64,000 nucleotides of DNA from Pseudomonas sp. GOM6. Lineage in GTDB: Bacteria; Pseudomonadota; Gammaproteobacteria; Pseudomonadales; Pseudomonadaceae. The stretch spans positions 81,367-145,366 of the forward strand of contig NZ_JARPUS010000013.1 of the NCBI RefSeq assembly GCF_029537485.1, in the 5' to 3' direction. The position numbers and the translations under genes were made by a program. Positions within the stretch are counted from its first letter, which is position 1; every line of letters begins with the position of its first letter. This document shows, piece by piece, positions 1 to 8,673 of this stretch. A model generated the notes under the pieces. The model saw only the letters and a list, made by a program, of their open reading frames with translations, ran no database searches and was not told the origin of the DNA.

Positions 1-661
1 GCAGCTGTGGCTGGCGTACGCTGGAAAGGTGAAAACTGCCTCGGCTGTGCGGCAGCGCCGGGTCGAACACCAGGGCCCCCGGCCGGGCGCGAATGTTGTC
101 CAGGTAGTAGGTGGCCACGACCACGTTGTAATAGGCCCCGTCGGCTTCATCGCGCAGGGCCAGGCGCAGCATCTGTTTGAGATCGGCCCCGCTCACCACC
201 TGGGTCTGCCCGGCGGAGATACGCGCCTTGTAGTCCCCGGGAGTCCAGCCTTCGACCAGGGCCAGGCGCTGCAGGCGCCCTACCCCCTTGCCCAGCTGCT
301 GCGGCGGCACCAAGACGCCATCCACGTAGTCGACCACGGGTTGACTGTAGGCGACGCCAGCGCCCTGCTTGGCGTCCTGGGCCCATTGCGGGCTGTCCGG
401 GTATTTGAAGTCGATGCTGCCGTTGAGCAGATGGCGCGTCAGCTGGCTGACCGGCAAGGCCTGGTAGCGCAACTCGATGCCCGCTTCACGGGCGAACAGG
501 TCGAGCACTTCGCGCGCGAAGCCCTGGTAGTCGCCCTTCCCGTCCTGCCAGTAGTGCGGCTGGAAAGACTGCTGCTCGACACCCACCACATAGCTTTGCG
601 CCAAGGCGCCTTGCGTACACAACAGGCCGGCACTCAGCCAGCCGATTACCCGAGGTTTCAT
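1..661 (-). CDS. Periplasmic solute-binding protein, 3' end outside the window
   Basis: The first 220 residues are visible, reading leftwards from an ATG at 661; the reading frame is still open at base 1. The N-terminus (MKPRVIGWLSAGLLCTQGALA) is a typical Sec signal peptide with cleavage expected near ALA-QS. The mature part contains the segment GFAREVLDLFARE and later a FKYPDSPQW stretch, typical of family 3 (amino-acid type) binding proteins that capture a ligand in the periplasm for an ABC importer, or act as a sensor lobe. Downstream of 8-oxoguanine deaminase on the same strand but separated by a strong hairpin, so probably its own transcript. The ligand cannot be read from the sequence. 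Confidence 0.75.
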   Translation of the reverse strand, partial: MKPRVIGWLSAGLLCTQGALAQSYVVGVEQQSFQPHYWQDGKGDYQGFAREVLDLFAREAGIELRYQALPVSQLTRHLLNGSIDFKYPDSPQWAQDAKQGAGVAYSQPVVDYVDGVLVPPQQLGKGVGRLQRLALVEGWTPGDYKARISAGQTQVVSGADLKQMLRLALRDEADGAYYNVVVATYYLDNIRARPGALVFDPALPHSRGSFHLSSVRQPQL

Positions 662-692
662 GACCTTCTCCTTGTTTTCGTTTCGGGTAGAC

Positions 693-735
693 GCGCGCAA
701 GCCCCGCGAACCCCTGGCTCGCGGGGCTTGCGCGC
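693..735 (-). terminator. Strong hairpin, probable terminator of the deaminase gene
   Basis: A perfect 16-bp inverted repeat (693-708 with 720-735) encloses an 11-base loop. It starts 4 bases past the stop codon of the minus-strand deaminase gene. There is no good T-run on the minus strand, so termination is inferred from stem strength and position. Confidence 0.65.
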
Positions 736-739
736 AGTT

Positions 740-2098
740 TTACTCGCCGTTGACCAGGTGCAGCGCCAGCTGGTTGTGACGCTCCAGCACGCGCGGCAGG
801 TCGATGGTGGTGATCTGCCCACCACTGACCACCACGCGGCCGTTGATCACGCTGGTATCGACCTGGCTCGGGGTGCAGAACACCAGCGCCGCCAGTGGGT
901 CGTGGTGGGCGCCGGCATAGGCCACGTGGCCGAGGTCGAAGGCCACGAAGTCCGCCGCCATGCCCGGTGCCAGGGCGCCGATGTCGTTGCGGTTGAGCAC
1001 CTTGGCGCCGCCCAGGGTGGCGATCTCCAGCGCCTCACGGGCGGTCATCGCATCCGGGCCGAAGCCGACGCGCTGTAGCAGCAGCGCCTGGCGCACTTCG
1101 CCGATCATGCTGGCGCCGTCGTTGGACGCCGAACCGTCGACCCCCAGGCCGACCGGCACGCCGTGGTCGCGCATCTTGCGGATCGGCGCGATGCCCGAGG
1201 CCAGGCGCATGTTCGAACACGGACAATGGGCCACGCCGGTGCCGGTGCGGGCGAACAGCTCGATGCCGTGCTGGTCCAGCTGCACGCAGTGGGCGTGCCA
1301 CACGTCATGGCCGACCCAGCCTAGGTCCTCGGCGTATTCGGCCGGGGTCATGCCGAACTTCTCGCGGCTGTAGGCGATGTCGTTGACGTTCTCCGCCAGG
1401 TGGGTGTGCAGTGACACACCGTAGTGGCGCGCCAGCACCGCCGCCTCGCGCATCAGGTCGCGGCTCACCGAGAACGGCGAGCACGGTGCCACCACCACCC
1501 GCAGCATCGAACCGTGGGCCGCGTCGTGGTAGTCCTCGATCAGGCGCTGCGACTCCTTGAGGATGTCGGCCTCCTTCTCCACCACCGAATCCGGCGGCAG
1601 GCCGCCCAGGCTACGCCCGACGCTCATGCTGCCGCGCGCGGCGTGAAAGCGCATGCCGATCTCCCCGGCCGCATGGATGCTGTCGTCCAGCTTGCAGCCG
1701 TTGGGGTAGATGTACAGGTGATCGCTGGAAGTGGTGCAGCCGGAAAGGATCAGCTCGGCCATGGCGGTCTGGGTCGACACCGAGATCATCTCCGGCGTCA
1801 GCCCGGCCCAGATCGGGTAGAGGTTGGTCAGCCAGTTGAACAGCTCGCCGTTCTGCGCCGCCGGCACCACGCGGGTCAGGCTCTGGTACATGTGATGGTG
1901 GGTGTTGACCAGGCCGGGAATGACCACCTTGCCGGTCATGTCCAGCACCAGGTCGGCGGTTTGCGGCAACTCATGCGAGGGGCCGACCTGGCGAATCAGG
2001 TTGTCTTCGATGAACATCCCGCCGCGTTTGATCTCGCGGCGCTCGCCGTCCATGGTCACCAGCAGTTCGGCGTTCTTGACCAGCAGTGTTTTAGGCAT
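740..2098 (-). CDS. 8-oxoguanine deaminase (amidohydrolase superfamily)
   Basis: The 452-residue protein is a cytosolic metal-dependent deaminase of the TrzA/AtzA/guanine-deaminase branch. The metal and active-site motifs are all present: HHHMYQSL near residue 67, HTHLAE, HAHCVQ and GVDGSASND. It closely resembles the Pseudomonas enzyme that converts 8-oxoguanine to urate and ammonia. I chose ATG 2098 (MPKTLLVKNAELL) over an in-frame start 33 bases upstream because family members begin there. The urate product feeds the pathway that ends in glyoxylate and urea, which fits the gcl operon and urea-type transporter further right. An isocytosine or another aminoazine substrate is the alternative. 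Confidence 0.88.
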   Translation of the reverse strand: MPKTLLVKNAELLVTMDGERREIKRGGMFIEDNLIRQVGPSHELPQTADLVLDMTGKVVIPGLVNTHHHMYQSLTRVVPAAQNGELFNWLTNLYPIWAGLTPEMISVSTQTAMAELILSGCTTSSDHLYIYPNGCKLDDSIHAAGEIGMRFHAARGSMSVGRSLGGLPPDSVVEKEADILKESQRLIEDYHDAAHGSMLRVVVAPCSPFSVSRDLMREAAVLARHYGVSLHTHLAENVNDIAYSREKFGMTPAEYAEDLGWVGHDVWHAHCVQLDQHGIELFARTGTGVAHCPCSNMRLASGIAPIRKMRDHGVPVGLGVDGSASNDGASMIGEVRQALLLQRVGFGPDAMTAREALEIATLGGAKVLNRNDIGALAPGMAADFVAFDLGHVAYAGAHHDPLAALVFCTPSQVDTSVINGRVVVSGGQITTIDLPRVLERHNQLALHLVNGE

Positions 2099-2186
2099 GT
2101 GTATTCCTCGACCCGCCAAGGCAGGCAGCAAAAAATGGTGTCTGGAATCCCCTCTCCCATAACGGGTGGGGTGAAGAGCACGGCGT

Positions 2187-3182
2187 TCAGCCGCCGGTCA
2201 TGCTCATGAAGCGCACGACCTGAACCTGTTCATTGGCGTCGAACCAGTGCCGCTCGGGTTTCAAACGCAGCGCATCAATCAGCGCCGCGCGCAGGCGTTC
2301 GCCGTCGCCGGGGTGGCGACGCAGCAGTGCCTTGAGGTCGAGCGCGCCCTCGTGGCCCAGGCACAGCACCAGCTTGCCTTCGGCGGTGACGCGCACGCGG
2401 TTGCAGTCGCCGCAGAAGTTGCGGCTGTGCGGCGAGATAAAACCGACCTGGGTATCGCTGCCGACCACCTGCCAGTAGCGCGACGGTCCGCCCGTGCGAT
2501 GGCTGCTGGGCAGCAGCTGGAAACGCCCAGCCACCCGCTCGCGCACCTCATCCGAGGTACACAGGGTGACCTTGCGCTCGTGGCTGGAGATGCTGCCCAG
2601 CGGCATCTCCTCGATGAAGCTGATATCCAGCCCGCGCTCGACGGCGAAGGCCACCAGATCCTCCACCTCGTCGTCGTTGCGCCCCTTCTGCACCACGCTG
2701 TTGAGCTTGATGCGGCGGAAACCGGCGGCGCGTGCGGCGTCGATACCCTGCAGCACCTGGTCGAGACTGTCGCGGCGGGTGAAGGCGGCGAAGCGCTCTC
2801 GCTGCAGGGAATCCAGGCTGATATTGAGGCGATCGACGCCAGCCTCGCGCAGCGCCGGTGCCAGATGCGCCAACTGCGAGCCGTTGGTGGTGATGGCCAG
2901 GTCTTCCAGCTCGCTGCGCCCGCCCAGGCGCCCCAGCAAACTGAGCAGATTCTTGCGCACCAACGGTTCGCCACCGGTGATGCGGATGCGCTTCACCCCC
3001 AGGCCGATAAAGGCATCGGCCACGGCGTAAAGCTCTTCCAGGGTGAGGATCTGGGCGCGCGGCGCGAAGACCATGTCTTCGCTCATGCAGTAAGTGCAAC
3101 GAAAGTCGCAGCGGTCGGTGACCGACAATCGCAGGTAGGTAATGCGACGCCCGAAGGGGTCGAGCAGCTGTGGGTCTTGCAT
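2187..3182 (-). CDS. moaA: GTP 3',8-cyclase MoaA (molybdenum cofactor biosynthesis)
   Basis: Radical-SAM enzyme of 331 residues that turns GTP into 3',8-cyclo-GTP, the first step of molybdopterin synthesis. The N-terminal radical-SAM cluster motif CDFRCTYC follows the LRLSVTDRC signature. The C-terminal second 4Fe-4S site (CGDCNRVR ... CLG) and the essential C-terminal Gly-Gly (MTGG) are both present. The ATG at 3182 gives the usual MQDPQLLDPFGRR start; a TTG at 3200 is also in frame. P. aeruginosa has a second moaA at the equivalent place beside the gcl regulator. There it neighbours purine-degradation genes, so supply of cofactor for xanthine dehydrogenase is a reasonable inference. Confidence 0.96.
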   Translation of the reverse strand: MQDPQLLDPFGRRITYLRLSVTDRCDFRCTYCMSEDMVFAPRAQILTLEELYAVADAFIGLGVKRIRITGGEPLVRKNLLSLLGRLGGRSELEDLAITTNGSQLAHLAPALREAGVDRLNISLDSLQRERFAAFTRRDSLDQVLQGIDAARAAGFRRIKLNSVVQKGRNDDEVEDLVAFAVERGLDISFIEEMPLGSISSHERKVTLCTSDEVRERVAGRFQLLPSSHRTGGPSRYWQVVGSDTQVGFISPHSRNFCGDCNRVRVTAEGKLVLCLGHEGALDLKALLRRHPGDGERLRAALIDALRLKPERHWFDANEQVQVVRFMSMTGG

Positions 3183-3261
3183 GACTTTAGCCTGTCGCAA
3201 TACGCAGCGGCGACTGCCGCTGTCGTAGGCGCCGAAGAATGGAAACAGAAGATCTATTTTT

Positions 3262-3269
3262 TGTATACA
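3262..3269. promoter_or_regulatory. TGTATACA palindrome upstream of the TetR gene and moaA
   Basis: An 8-bp perfect palindrome in the context TTTTTTGTATACAGG, located in the 198-bp region between the divergent moaA and TetR-family genes. The same core occurs at 4708 and 4848. Use as an operator is inferred from repetition and position. Confidence 0.5.
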
Positions 3270-3380
3270 GGAAATTCATCCAGTACCTTGCTTGAGGCTC
3301 GCGCAAACCCGGTGCTACCATGCCGAACCCTCGCCAGCCGGCCCTTCCGGGGCTGTCGACGAGCCATTCAAGGAGAGCCT

Positions 3381-3998
3381 GTGAGTAGTATTCGCGAGCG
3401 CAACATGGCGCTGATCCTGCAAGCTGCGAGCCAGGAATTCGCCGACAAGGGCTTCGCCGCCGCCAAGACCAGCGACATCGCCGACAAAGCCGGCCTGCCC
3501 AAGCCCAACGTCTACTACTACTTCAAGTCCAAGGAAAACCTCTATCGCGAGGTGCTGGAAAGCGTGATCGAGCGCCTGCTGAAGGCCTCCCTGCCGTTCG
3601 ACGAGGACGGCCACCCCGAACAGGTCCTGCGCGACTACATCCGCACCAAAATCGCCATTTCCCGCGACCTGCCCTACGCCTCCAAGGTGTTCGCCAGCGA
3701 GATCATGCACGGCGCGCCGCACCTGTCCGCCGAACGCACCGAACAGCTCAACGGCCAGGCGCGCTTCATCATCGGCTGCATCGAGCGCTGGATCGACCAG
3801 GGACTGATGGCCAAGGTCGATGCCAGCCACCTGCTGTTCAGCATCTGGGCGGCAACCCAGACCTACGCCGACTTCGACTGGCAGATCTCCGTGGTCACCG
3901 GCAAGACCAACCTCAGCGACGCCGATTACGAGGCCGCCGCCGAGACCATCATTCGCCTGGTGCTGAAGGGCTGCGAAGTGCAGCCCGTCGCCAGCTGA
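3381..3998 (+). CDS. TetR/AcrR-family regulator, RutR-like
   Basis: A 205-residue repressor-type protein. The N-terminal TetR helix-turn-helix covers about residues 10-55 (ILQAASQEFADKGFAAAKTS ... VYYYFKSKENLY). The C-terminal domain has the segment FASEIMHGAPHL that marks RutR-like members. The start is a GTG at 3381 preceded by AAGGAGAG; an ATG eight codons later would cut the arm before the HTH. The gene stands between moaA (divergent) and the gcl region, the same order as in P. aeruginosa. It is the local candidate for controlling glyoxylate and purine use. RutR itself senses pyrimidines, so the ligand here is open. Confidence 0.9.
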   Translation: MSSIRERNMALILQAASQEFADKGFAAAKTSDIADKAGLPKPNVYYYFKSKENLYREVLESVIERLLKASLPFDEDGHPEQVLRDYIRTKIAISRDLPYASKVFASEIMHGAPHLSAERTEQLNGQARFIIGCIERWIDQGLMAKVDASHLLFSIWAATQTYADFDWQISVVTGKTNLSDADYEAAAETIIRLVLKGCEVQPVAS

Positions 3999-4136
3999 GC
4001 CGGATAAATAATCGGCGCGTGGTTAGAGCCAGCGCCAGCCGCCCTAACCCAGCATTACCGACGCGCTTAACCCCTTCAATTACCACCTCTCGCAGCTGAA
4101 ACGCTCCCACAGCAGCTTGGGCTGAGTTCCGTGGCA

Positions 4137-4150
4137 GCGGCTTCAGCCGC
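4137..4150. repeat. REP-like palindrome in the 3999-4201 gap
   Basis: GCGGC-TTCA-GCCGC, the core of a common Pseudomonas repetitive extragenic palindrome. It lies between the convergent ends of the TetR gene and the GlcG-like gene. I see no coding potential in this 203-base gap. Confidence 0.6.
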
Positions 4151-4201
4151 GATTAGCGGATCGAGTGATAAGAGTTGCTCGGCCCTAGCTAGCCAGACCA
4201 A

Positions 4202-4636
4202 TCACACCCCCGGATCGGCCTGCAGGCGCATGGCTTCCAGTGCGCTGACCGCGCACTGTTCATCGATATCCGACGCATCACCGCTGATACCCACCGCCCC
4301 GATCACCTCCCCGGCCTGATCGCGGATCAGCACACCGCCCGGTGCCGGCACCAGATTGCCGCCTGCCAGGTTATTGGCTGCACCAATAAAGGCCGGGCGC
4401 TGCTGGGCATCAGCGGCGATCAGCCGCGAGCCCTTGCCCAGGGCAATGGCGCCCCACGCCTTACCGATGGCGATCTGCGGGCGGAGCATGCTGGCGCCAT
4501 CTTCGCGCTGCAGACAGATCAGGTGGCCACCGGCATCCAGCACGGCGACGGTCAGCGGCGCGGTGCGCAATGCGCGGGCGGTGTTGAACGCCTGACTGGC
4601 AATGCCCAGGGCGGTTTCCAGGTTGAGTTGCGGCAT
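4202..4636 (-). CDS. GlcG/HbpS-family protein (DUF336)
   Basis: A 144-residue protein of the GlcG/HbpS/PduO C-terminal family. Visible family features are the VAVLDAGGHLICLQREDGAS segment, the ALGKGSR region and the glycine-rich GGVLIRDQAGEVIGAVGISGD motif. Members occur beside glycolate, glyoxylate and haem-related genes, and their biochemical role is mostly unresolved. I chose ATG 4636 because AAGGAG lies 8 bases upstream; ATG 4642 would leave only 2 bases. It is transcribed divergently from gcl and shares its promoter region, which carries two TGTATACA boxes, so co-regulation with glyoxylate use is likely. Confidence 0.82.
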   Translation of the reverse strand: MPQLNLETALGIASQAFNTARALRTAPLTVAVLDAGGHLICLQREDGASMLRPQIAIGKAWGAIALGKGSRLIAADAQQRPAFIGAANNLAGGNLVPAPGGVLIRDQAGEVIGAVGISGDASDIDEQCAVSALEAMRLQADPGV

Positions 4637-4707
4637 GGTCATAGCTCCTTGAAGGATGGCTGGCCAGCAATTTGGCGCCATCGATTACACACATTGAATC
4701 TGTTTTT

Positions 4708-4715
4708 TGTATACA
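4708..4715. promoter_or_regulatory. TGTATACA palindrome upstream of the GlcG-like gene
   Basis: Second copy, in the context TTTTTTGTATACATTTAG, 72 bases from the start codon of the minus-strand GlcG-like gene. Its left flank is a T-run like that of the copy at 3262. Confidence 0.5.
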
Positions 4716-4847
4716 TTTAGCTGAGCAGAATTTTTACAAACCCGCCACAGATCAATTGAAACAGCCGTTTCAAAACAAAATCACTTTGCTTGCCGCACCG
4801 CTTGACCCTCGTCGAAAGCCATGAATAGAATCTGCCGCACACAGCTT

Positions 4848-4855
4848 TGTATACA
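4848..4855. promoter_or_regulatory. TGTATACA palindrome upstream of gcl
   Basis: Third copy, in the context AGCTTTGTATACACTTTC, ending 26 bases before the gcl start codon. This is where a repressor would block transcription or early elongation. The shared core across the three sites is TTTGTATACA. Confidence 0.5.
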
Positions 4856-4881
4856 CTTTCACAGGCATAGAGGAACAATAA

Positions 4882-6657
4882 ATGGCCAGAATGAGAGCAA
4901 TAGAAGCCGCGGTACTGGTGCTGCGCCGTGAAGGCGTAGACACCGCCTTCGGCATCCCCGGCGCGGCGATCAATCCGTTCTACGCGGCGCTGAAGAAGGT
5001 CGGCGGTATCGACCACGTTCTGGCTCGTCACGTCGAAGGCGCCTCGCACATGGCCGAGGGCTACACCCGCACCACTCCGGGCAATATCGGCGTGTGCATC
5101 GGCACTTCCGGCCCCGCCGGCACCGACATGGTCACCGGTCTGTACTCGGCTTCCGCCGACTCCATCCCGATCCTCTGCATCACCGGCCAGGCGCCGCGTG
5201 CGCGTCTGCACAAGGAAGACTTCCAGGCCGTCGATATCACCAGCATCGTCAAGCCGGTGACCAAGTGGGCGACCACGGTGCTGGAGCCTGGCCAGGTGCC
5301 CTACGCCTTCCAGAAGGCCTTCTATGAAATGCGCAGCGGCCGCCCCGGCCCGGTGCTGATCGACCTGCCGTTCGACGTGCAGATGGCCGAGATCGAATTC
5401 GACATCGACGCCTACGAGCCGCTGCCGCTGGCCAAGCCGAGCGCCACCCGTGGCCAGGCCGAGAAAGCCCTGAGCATGCTCAATGCCGCCGAGCGCCCGT
5501 TGATCGTCGCTGGCGGCGGCATCATCAACGCCGATGCCTCGGACAAACTGGTGGAGTTCGCCGAGCTCACCGGCGTGCCGGTGATCCCGACCCTGATGGG
5601 CTGGGGCACCATTCCCGACGACCACCGCCTGATGGCCGGCATGTGCGGCCTGCAGACCAGCCACCGCTACGGCAACGCCACCCTGCTGGCATCCGACCTG
5701 GTATTCGGCATCGGTAACCGCTGGGCCAACCGCCACACCGGTTCGGTCGAGGTCTACACCGAAGGTCGCAAGTTCATCCACGTCGACATCGAACCGACCC
5801 AGATCGGCCGCGTGTTCAACCCTGACCTGGGCATCGTCTCCGACGCCGGTGCCGCCCTGGATGCCTTCCTCGAGGTGGCCCGCGAGTGGAAAGCTGCTGG
5901 CAAGCTGAAGGACCGCAGCGCCTGGGTGGAATCCTGCCGCGAGCGCAAGCGCACCCTGCAGCGCAAGACCCACTTCGACAACGTGCCGGTCAAGCCGCAG
6001 CGCGTGTACGAGGAGATGAACGAGGCGTTCGGCAAGGACACCTGCTACGTCAGCACCATCGGCCTGTCGCAGATCGCCGGCGCGCAGTTCCTCCACGTCT
6101 ACAAGCCGCGCCACTGGATCAACTGCGGCCAGGCCGGCCCGCTGGGCTGGACCGTTCCGGCCGCCCTCGGCGTGGTCAAGGCCGAGCCGGCGCGCCAGGT
6201 GGTGGCGCTGTCGGGTGACTACGACTTCCAGTTCATGATCGAAGAGCTGGCCGTCGGTGCGCAGTTCCACCTGCCGTACATCCACGTGCTGCTGAACAAC
6301 TCCTACCTGGGCCTGATTCGCCAGGCGCAGCGCGGCTTCGACATGGACTACTGCGTGCAGCTGGCCTTCGAGAACATCAACGCGCCGGAGATCAACGGCT
6401 ACGGCGTCGACCACGTCGCGGTGGTCGAGGGCCTGGGCTGCAAGGCGATCCGCGTGTTCGACCCGAACGAACTGCAGAACGCCTTCGCCGAAGCCAAGCG
6501 CCTGATGGCCGAGCACCGCGTGCCGGTGGTGGTCGAGGTGATCCTCGAACGCGTCACCAACATCTCCATGGGCACCGAGATCAACGCGATCAACGAGTTC
6601 GAGGAACTGGCCGCGCGCGGCATCGACGCACCGACCGCCATCTCGTTGCTGGACTAA
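4882..6657 (+). CDS. gcl: Glyoxylate carboligase (tartronate-semialdehyde synthase)
   Basis: A 591-residue thiamine-diphosphate enzyme joining two glyoxylate molecules into tartronate semialdehyde and CO2. The N-terminal pyrimidine domain contains [14 protein letters not shown] with Val51. In other TPP enzymes a glutamate occupies this position, and the valine is a known signature of glyoxylate carboligase. The C-terminal TPP/Mg motif [11 protein letters not shown] ... LLNNSYLG is intact. It is the first gene of gcl-hyi-glxR-ttuD-pyk. Length and sequence match the family along the whole protein, and the start has GGAACA upstream. Confidence 0.98.
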   Translation: MARMRAIEAAVLVLRREGVDTAFGIPGAAINPFYAALKKVGGIDHVLARHVEGASHMAEGYTRTTPGNIGVCIGTSGPAGTDMVTGLYSASADSIPILCITGQAPRARLHKEDFQAVDITSIVKPVTKWATTVLEPGQVPYAFQKAFYEMRSGRPGPVLIDLPFDVQMAEIEFDIDAYEPLPLAKPSATRGQAEKALSMLNAAERPLIVAGGGIINADASDKLVEFAELTGVPVIPTLMGWGTIPDDHRLMAGMCGLQTSHRYGNATLLASDLVFGIGNRWANRHTGSVEVYTEGRKFIHVDIEPTQIGRVFNPDLGIVSDAGAALDAFLEVAREWKAAGKLKDRSAWVESCRERKRTLQRKTHFDNVPVKPQRVYEEMNEAFGKDTCYVSTIGLSQIAGAQFLHVYKPRHWINCGQAGPLGWTVPAALGVVKAEPARQVVALSGDYDFQFMIEELAVGAQFHLPYIHVLLNNSYLGLIRQAQRGFDMDYCVQLAFENINAPEINGYGVDHVAVVEGLGCKAIRVFDPNELQNAFAEAKRLMAEHRVPVVVEVILERVTNISMGTEINAINEFEELAARGIDAPTAISLLD

Positions 6658-6667
6658 GCAACCAATC

Positions 6668-6691
6668 CCCTCTCCCGCTTGCGGGAGAGGG
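6668..6691. repeat. Inverted repeat in the gcl-hyi gap
   Basis: CCCTCTCCCGC and its complement form an 11-bp stem in the 131-base gcl-hyi gap. Further CCCCTCTCCC blocks follow up to about 6770. This composition recurs between genes in many pseudomonads and may stabilise or process the mRNA; no T-run follows. Confidence 0.5.
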
Positions 6692-6788
6692 TTAGGGAGA
6701 GGGCAGCTCTATCACCCCTCTCCCCCAGCCCCTCTCCCTGCTCTCTAGATGAGTCGGGGGAGAGGGAGACAAACCAAGGAGCCGTGAC

Positions 6789-7571
6789 ATGCCCCGTTTT
6801 GCCGCCAACCTGTCCATGCTGTTCACCGAAGTGGACTTCATGGACCGTTTCGCCGCCGCCGCCGAAGCCGGCTTCAGCGGTGTCGAATACCTGTTCCCCT
6901 ACGACTACCCGGCCGAGCAGATCAAGGCTCAGCTCGACGCCAACAAGCTGGAACAAGTGCTGTTCAACCTGCCTGCGGGCGACTGGGCTGCCGGCGAGCG
7001 CGGTATCGCCTGCGATCCACGCCGCGTCGAGGAATTCCGCACCGGCGTGGACAAGGCCATCGCCTACGCCCAGGTGCTGGGCAACCGGCAGATCAACTGC
7101 CTAGCCGGCATCCGCCCGCAGGGCTACGACTGCACGACCATCAAGCAGACCTTCGTCGACAACCTCAAGTACGCCGCGGGCAAGCTGGAGGCCGCCGGTA
7201 TCCGCCTGGTCATGGAGATGATCAACACCCGCGACATCCCGGGCTTCTACCTCAACACCACCCAGCAGGCCCTGGAAATCCGCGAGGCCGTGGGCAGCGC
7301 CAACCTGTACCTGCAGTACGACATCTACCACATGCAGATCATGGAAGGAGATCTCGCCCGCACCATGGAAGGCAACCTGGCCGCGATCAACCACGTGCAG
7401 CTGGCCGACAACCCGGGCCGCCACGAACCGGGCACCGGCGAGATCAACTACCGCTTCCTGTTCGAGCACCTGGACCGCATCGGCTACCAGGGCTGGGTTG
7501 GCTGCGAATACAAGCCCAAGACCACCACTGCCGCCGGCCTCGGCTGGCTGAAGACGCATAACGCCATCTAA
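6789..7571 (+). CDS. hyi: Hydroxypyruvate isomerase
   Basis: A 260-residue TIM-barrel isomerase (xylose isomerase-like/AP endonuclease 2 fold) interconverting hydroxypyruvate and tartronate semialdehyde. The barrel motifs PRFAANLSMLFTE, VMEMINTRDIPGF, YDIYHMQIMEGD and GCEYKPK are those of the Hyi family, with the metal-binding acidic residues in place. AAGGAG precedes the ATG. It is the second gene of the glyoxylate operon, separated from gcl by a repeat-bearing spacer and from glxR by 15 bases. Confidence 0.96.
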   Translation: MPRFAANLSMLFTEVDFMDRFAAAAEAGFSGVEYLFPYDYPAEQIKAQLDANKLEQVLFNLPAGDWAAGERGIACDPRRVEEFRTGVDKAIAYAQVLGNRQINCLAGIRPQGYDCTTIKQTFVDNLKYAAGKLEAAGIRLVMEMINTRDIPGFYLNTTQQALEIREAVGSANLYLQYDIYHMQIMEGDLARTMEGNLAAINHVQLADNPGRHEPGTGEINYRFLFEHLDRIGYQGWVGCEYKPKTTTAAGLGWLKTHNAI

Positions 7572-7586
7572 CAAGAGGACTTTCAC

Positions 7587-8477
7587 ATGGCCAAGATCGG
7601 ATTCATCGGTACCGGCATCATGGGCAAACCCATGGCGCAGAACCTGCAGAACGCAGGCCACACCCTGTTCTTCTCCGAGCACTTCGAAAAAGCGCCGGCT
7701 GAGCTGATCGGCGACAACGGCATCGGCCTGGCCAACCCGCGCGAAGTGGCGCAGGAAGCCGAGTTCATCATCGTCATGGTGCCGGACACCCCGCAGGTCG
7801 AAGACGTGCTGTTCCGCGCCGACGGCGTCGCCGCAGGTGTCGGTGCCGGCAAGGTAGTGATCGACATGAGCTCCATTTCGCCGACCGCGACCAAAGTCTT
7901 CGCCGAGAAGATCAAGGCCACCGGCGCCGCCTACCTGGACGCCCCGGTGTCCGGCGGCGAAGTCGGCGCCAAGGCCGCCACCCTGTCGATCATGGTCGGT
8001 GGCTGCCCGAACGCTTTCGAACGCGCCCTGCCACTGTTCCAGGCCATGGGCAAGAACATCACCCGCGTCGGCGGCAACGGTGACGGCCAGACCGCCAAGG
8101 TCGCCAACCAGATCATCGTCGCCCTGAACATCCAGGCCGTCGCCGAAGCCTTGCTGTTCGCAGCCAAGAACGGCGCCGATCCGGCCAAGGTGCGCGAGGC
8201 GCTTTCGGGTGGCTTCGCCGGTTCGAAGATCCTCGACGTACACGGCGAGCGCATGATCAAGGGCACCTTCGACCCAGGCTTCCGCATCAGCCTGCACCAG
8301 AAGGACCTCAACCTGGCCCTGGCCGGTGCCAAGGAGCTGGGCCTGAACCTGCCCAACACCGCCAACGCTCAGCAGGTGTTCAGCACCTGCGCGGCCATCG
8401 GTGGCAGCAACTGGGACCACTCCGCGCTGATCAAGGGCCTGGAGCACATGGCCAACTTCAATATTCGCGGCGAATAA
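7587..8477 (+). CDS. glxR: 2-hydroxy-3-oxopropionate (tartronate semialdehyde) reductase
   Basis: A 296-residue NAD(P)H-dependent beta-hydroxyacid dehydrogenase that reduces tartronate semialdehyde to D-glycerate. The N-terminal Rossmann motif GFIGTGIMGKPMAQNL, the substrate-binding DAPVSGGEVGA stretch and the catalytic-lysine segment GQTAKVANQI are all present. It is the third gene of the pathway. A REP-type hairpin follows 22 bases after its stop, before ttuD. Confidence 0.97.
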   Translation: MAKIGFIGTGIMGKPMAQNLQNAGHTLFFSEHFEKAPAELIGDNGIGLANPREVAQEAEFIIVMVPDTPQVEDVLFRADGVAAGVGAGKVVIDMSSISPTATKVFAEKIKATGAAYLDAPVSGGEVGAKAATLSIMVGGCPNAFERALPLFQAMGKNITRVGGNGDGQTAKVANQIIVALNIQAVAEALLFAAKNGADPAKVREALSGGFAGSKILDVHGERMIKGTFDPGFRISLHQKDLNLALAGAKELGLNLPNTANAQQVFSTCAAIGGSNWDHSALIKGLEHMANFNIRGE

Positions 8478-8499
8478 GAGCCAGTCCTTTCGGAAGGTT

Positions 8500-8525
8500 G
8501 TGGGAGCGGCTGAAGCCGCTCCCAC
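8500..8525. repeat. REP element, 11-bp stem with TGAA loop
   Basis: GTGGGAGCGGC-TGAA-GCCGCTCCCAC is a perfect palindrome of the common Pseudomonas REP type, directly after glxR. It may protect the upstream mRNA or reduce read-through. Confidence 0.7.
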
Positions 8526-8601
8526 GCCGACTGACGAGCTGCTCCGCCCACCCTATCGACCTTCCTGGCCTGCGGAGTCACGGCCCAAGGGCCAGGTTGG
8601 T

Positions 8602-8649
8602 CGATTCCATTGCACAGCTGCCGTGCGCGACGGCTGTGCAATGGAATCG
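8602..8649. repeat. Perfect 17-bp inverted repeat just before ttuD
   Basis: Bases 8602-8618 and 8633-8649 are perfect complements (core GATTCCATTGCACAGC). The intervening bases can extend the stem through GCCGT/ACGGC with a small bulge. It ends 24 bases before the ttuD start, so it could tune ttuD translation or mRNA processing. It is not the REP class seen at 8500. Confidence 0.7.
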
Positions 8650-8673
8650 GCCTGCACAACAAGAGATCCCGAG

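Noticed and set aside
29..1078. 349-codon plus-strand frame over the window start
   Set aside because: It runs across the hairpin at 693-735 and opposite two well-supported minus-strand genes (binding protein and deaminase).
2247..3380. Long N-terminal extension of the TetR gene
   Set aside because: The upstream frame is antisense to moaA. The GTG at 3381 with AAGGAGAG gives a normal-length TetR protein.
4717..6516. 599-codon open frame on the minus strand opposite gcl
   Set aside because: It is antisense to an unambiguous gcl gene. The long frame results from high third-position GC; its composition (His/Val/Gly/Asp-rich, no domain) is that of a shadow frame.
7101..8525. 474-codon minus-strand frame opposite hyi and glxR
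   Set aside because: A shadow of two confidently identified genes; it ends within the REP hairpin.
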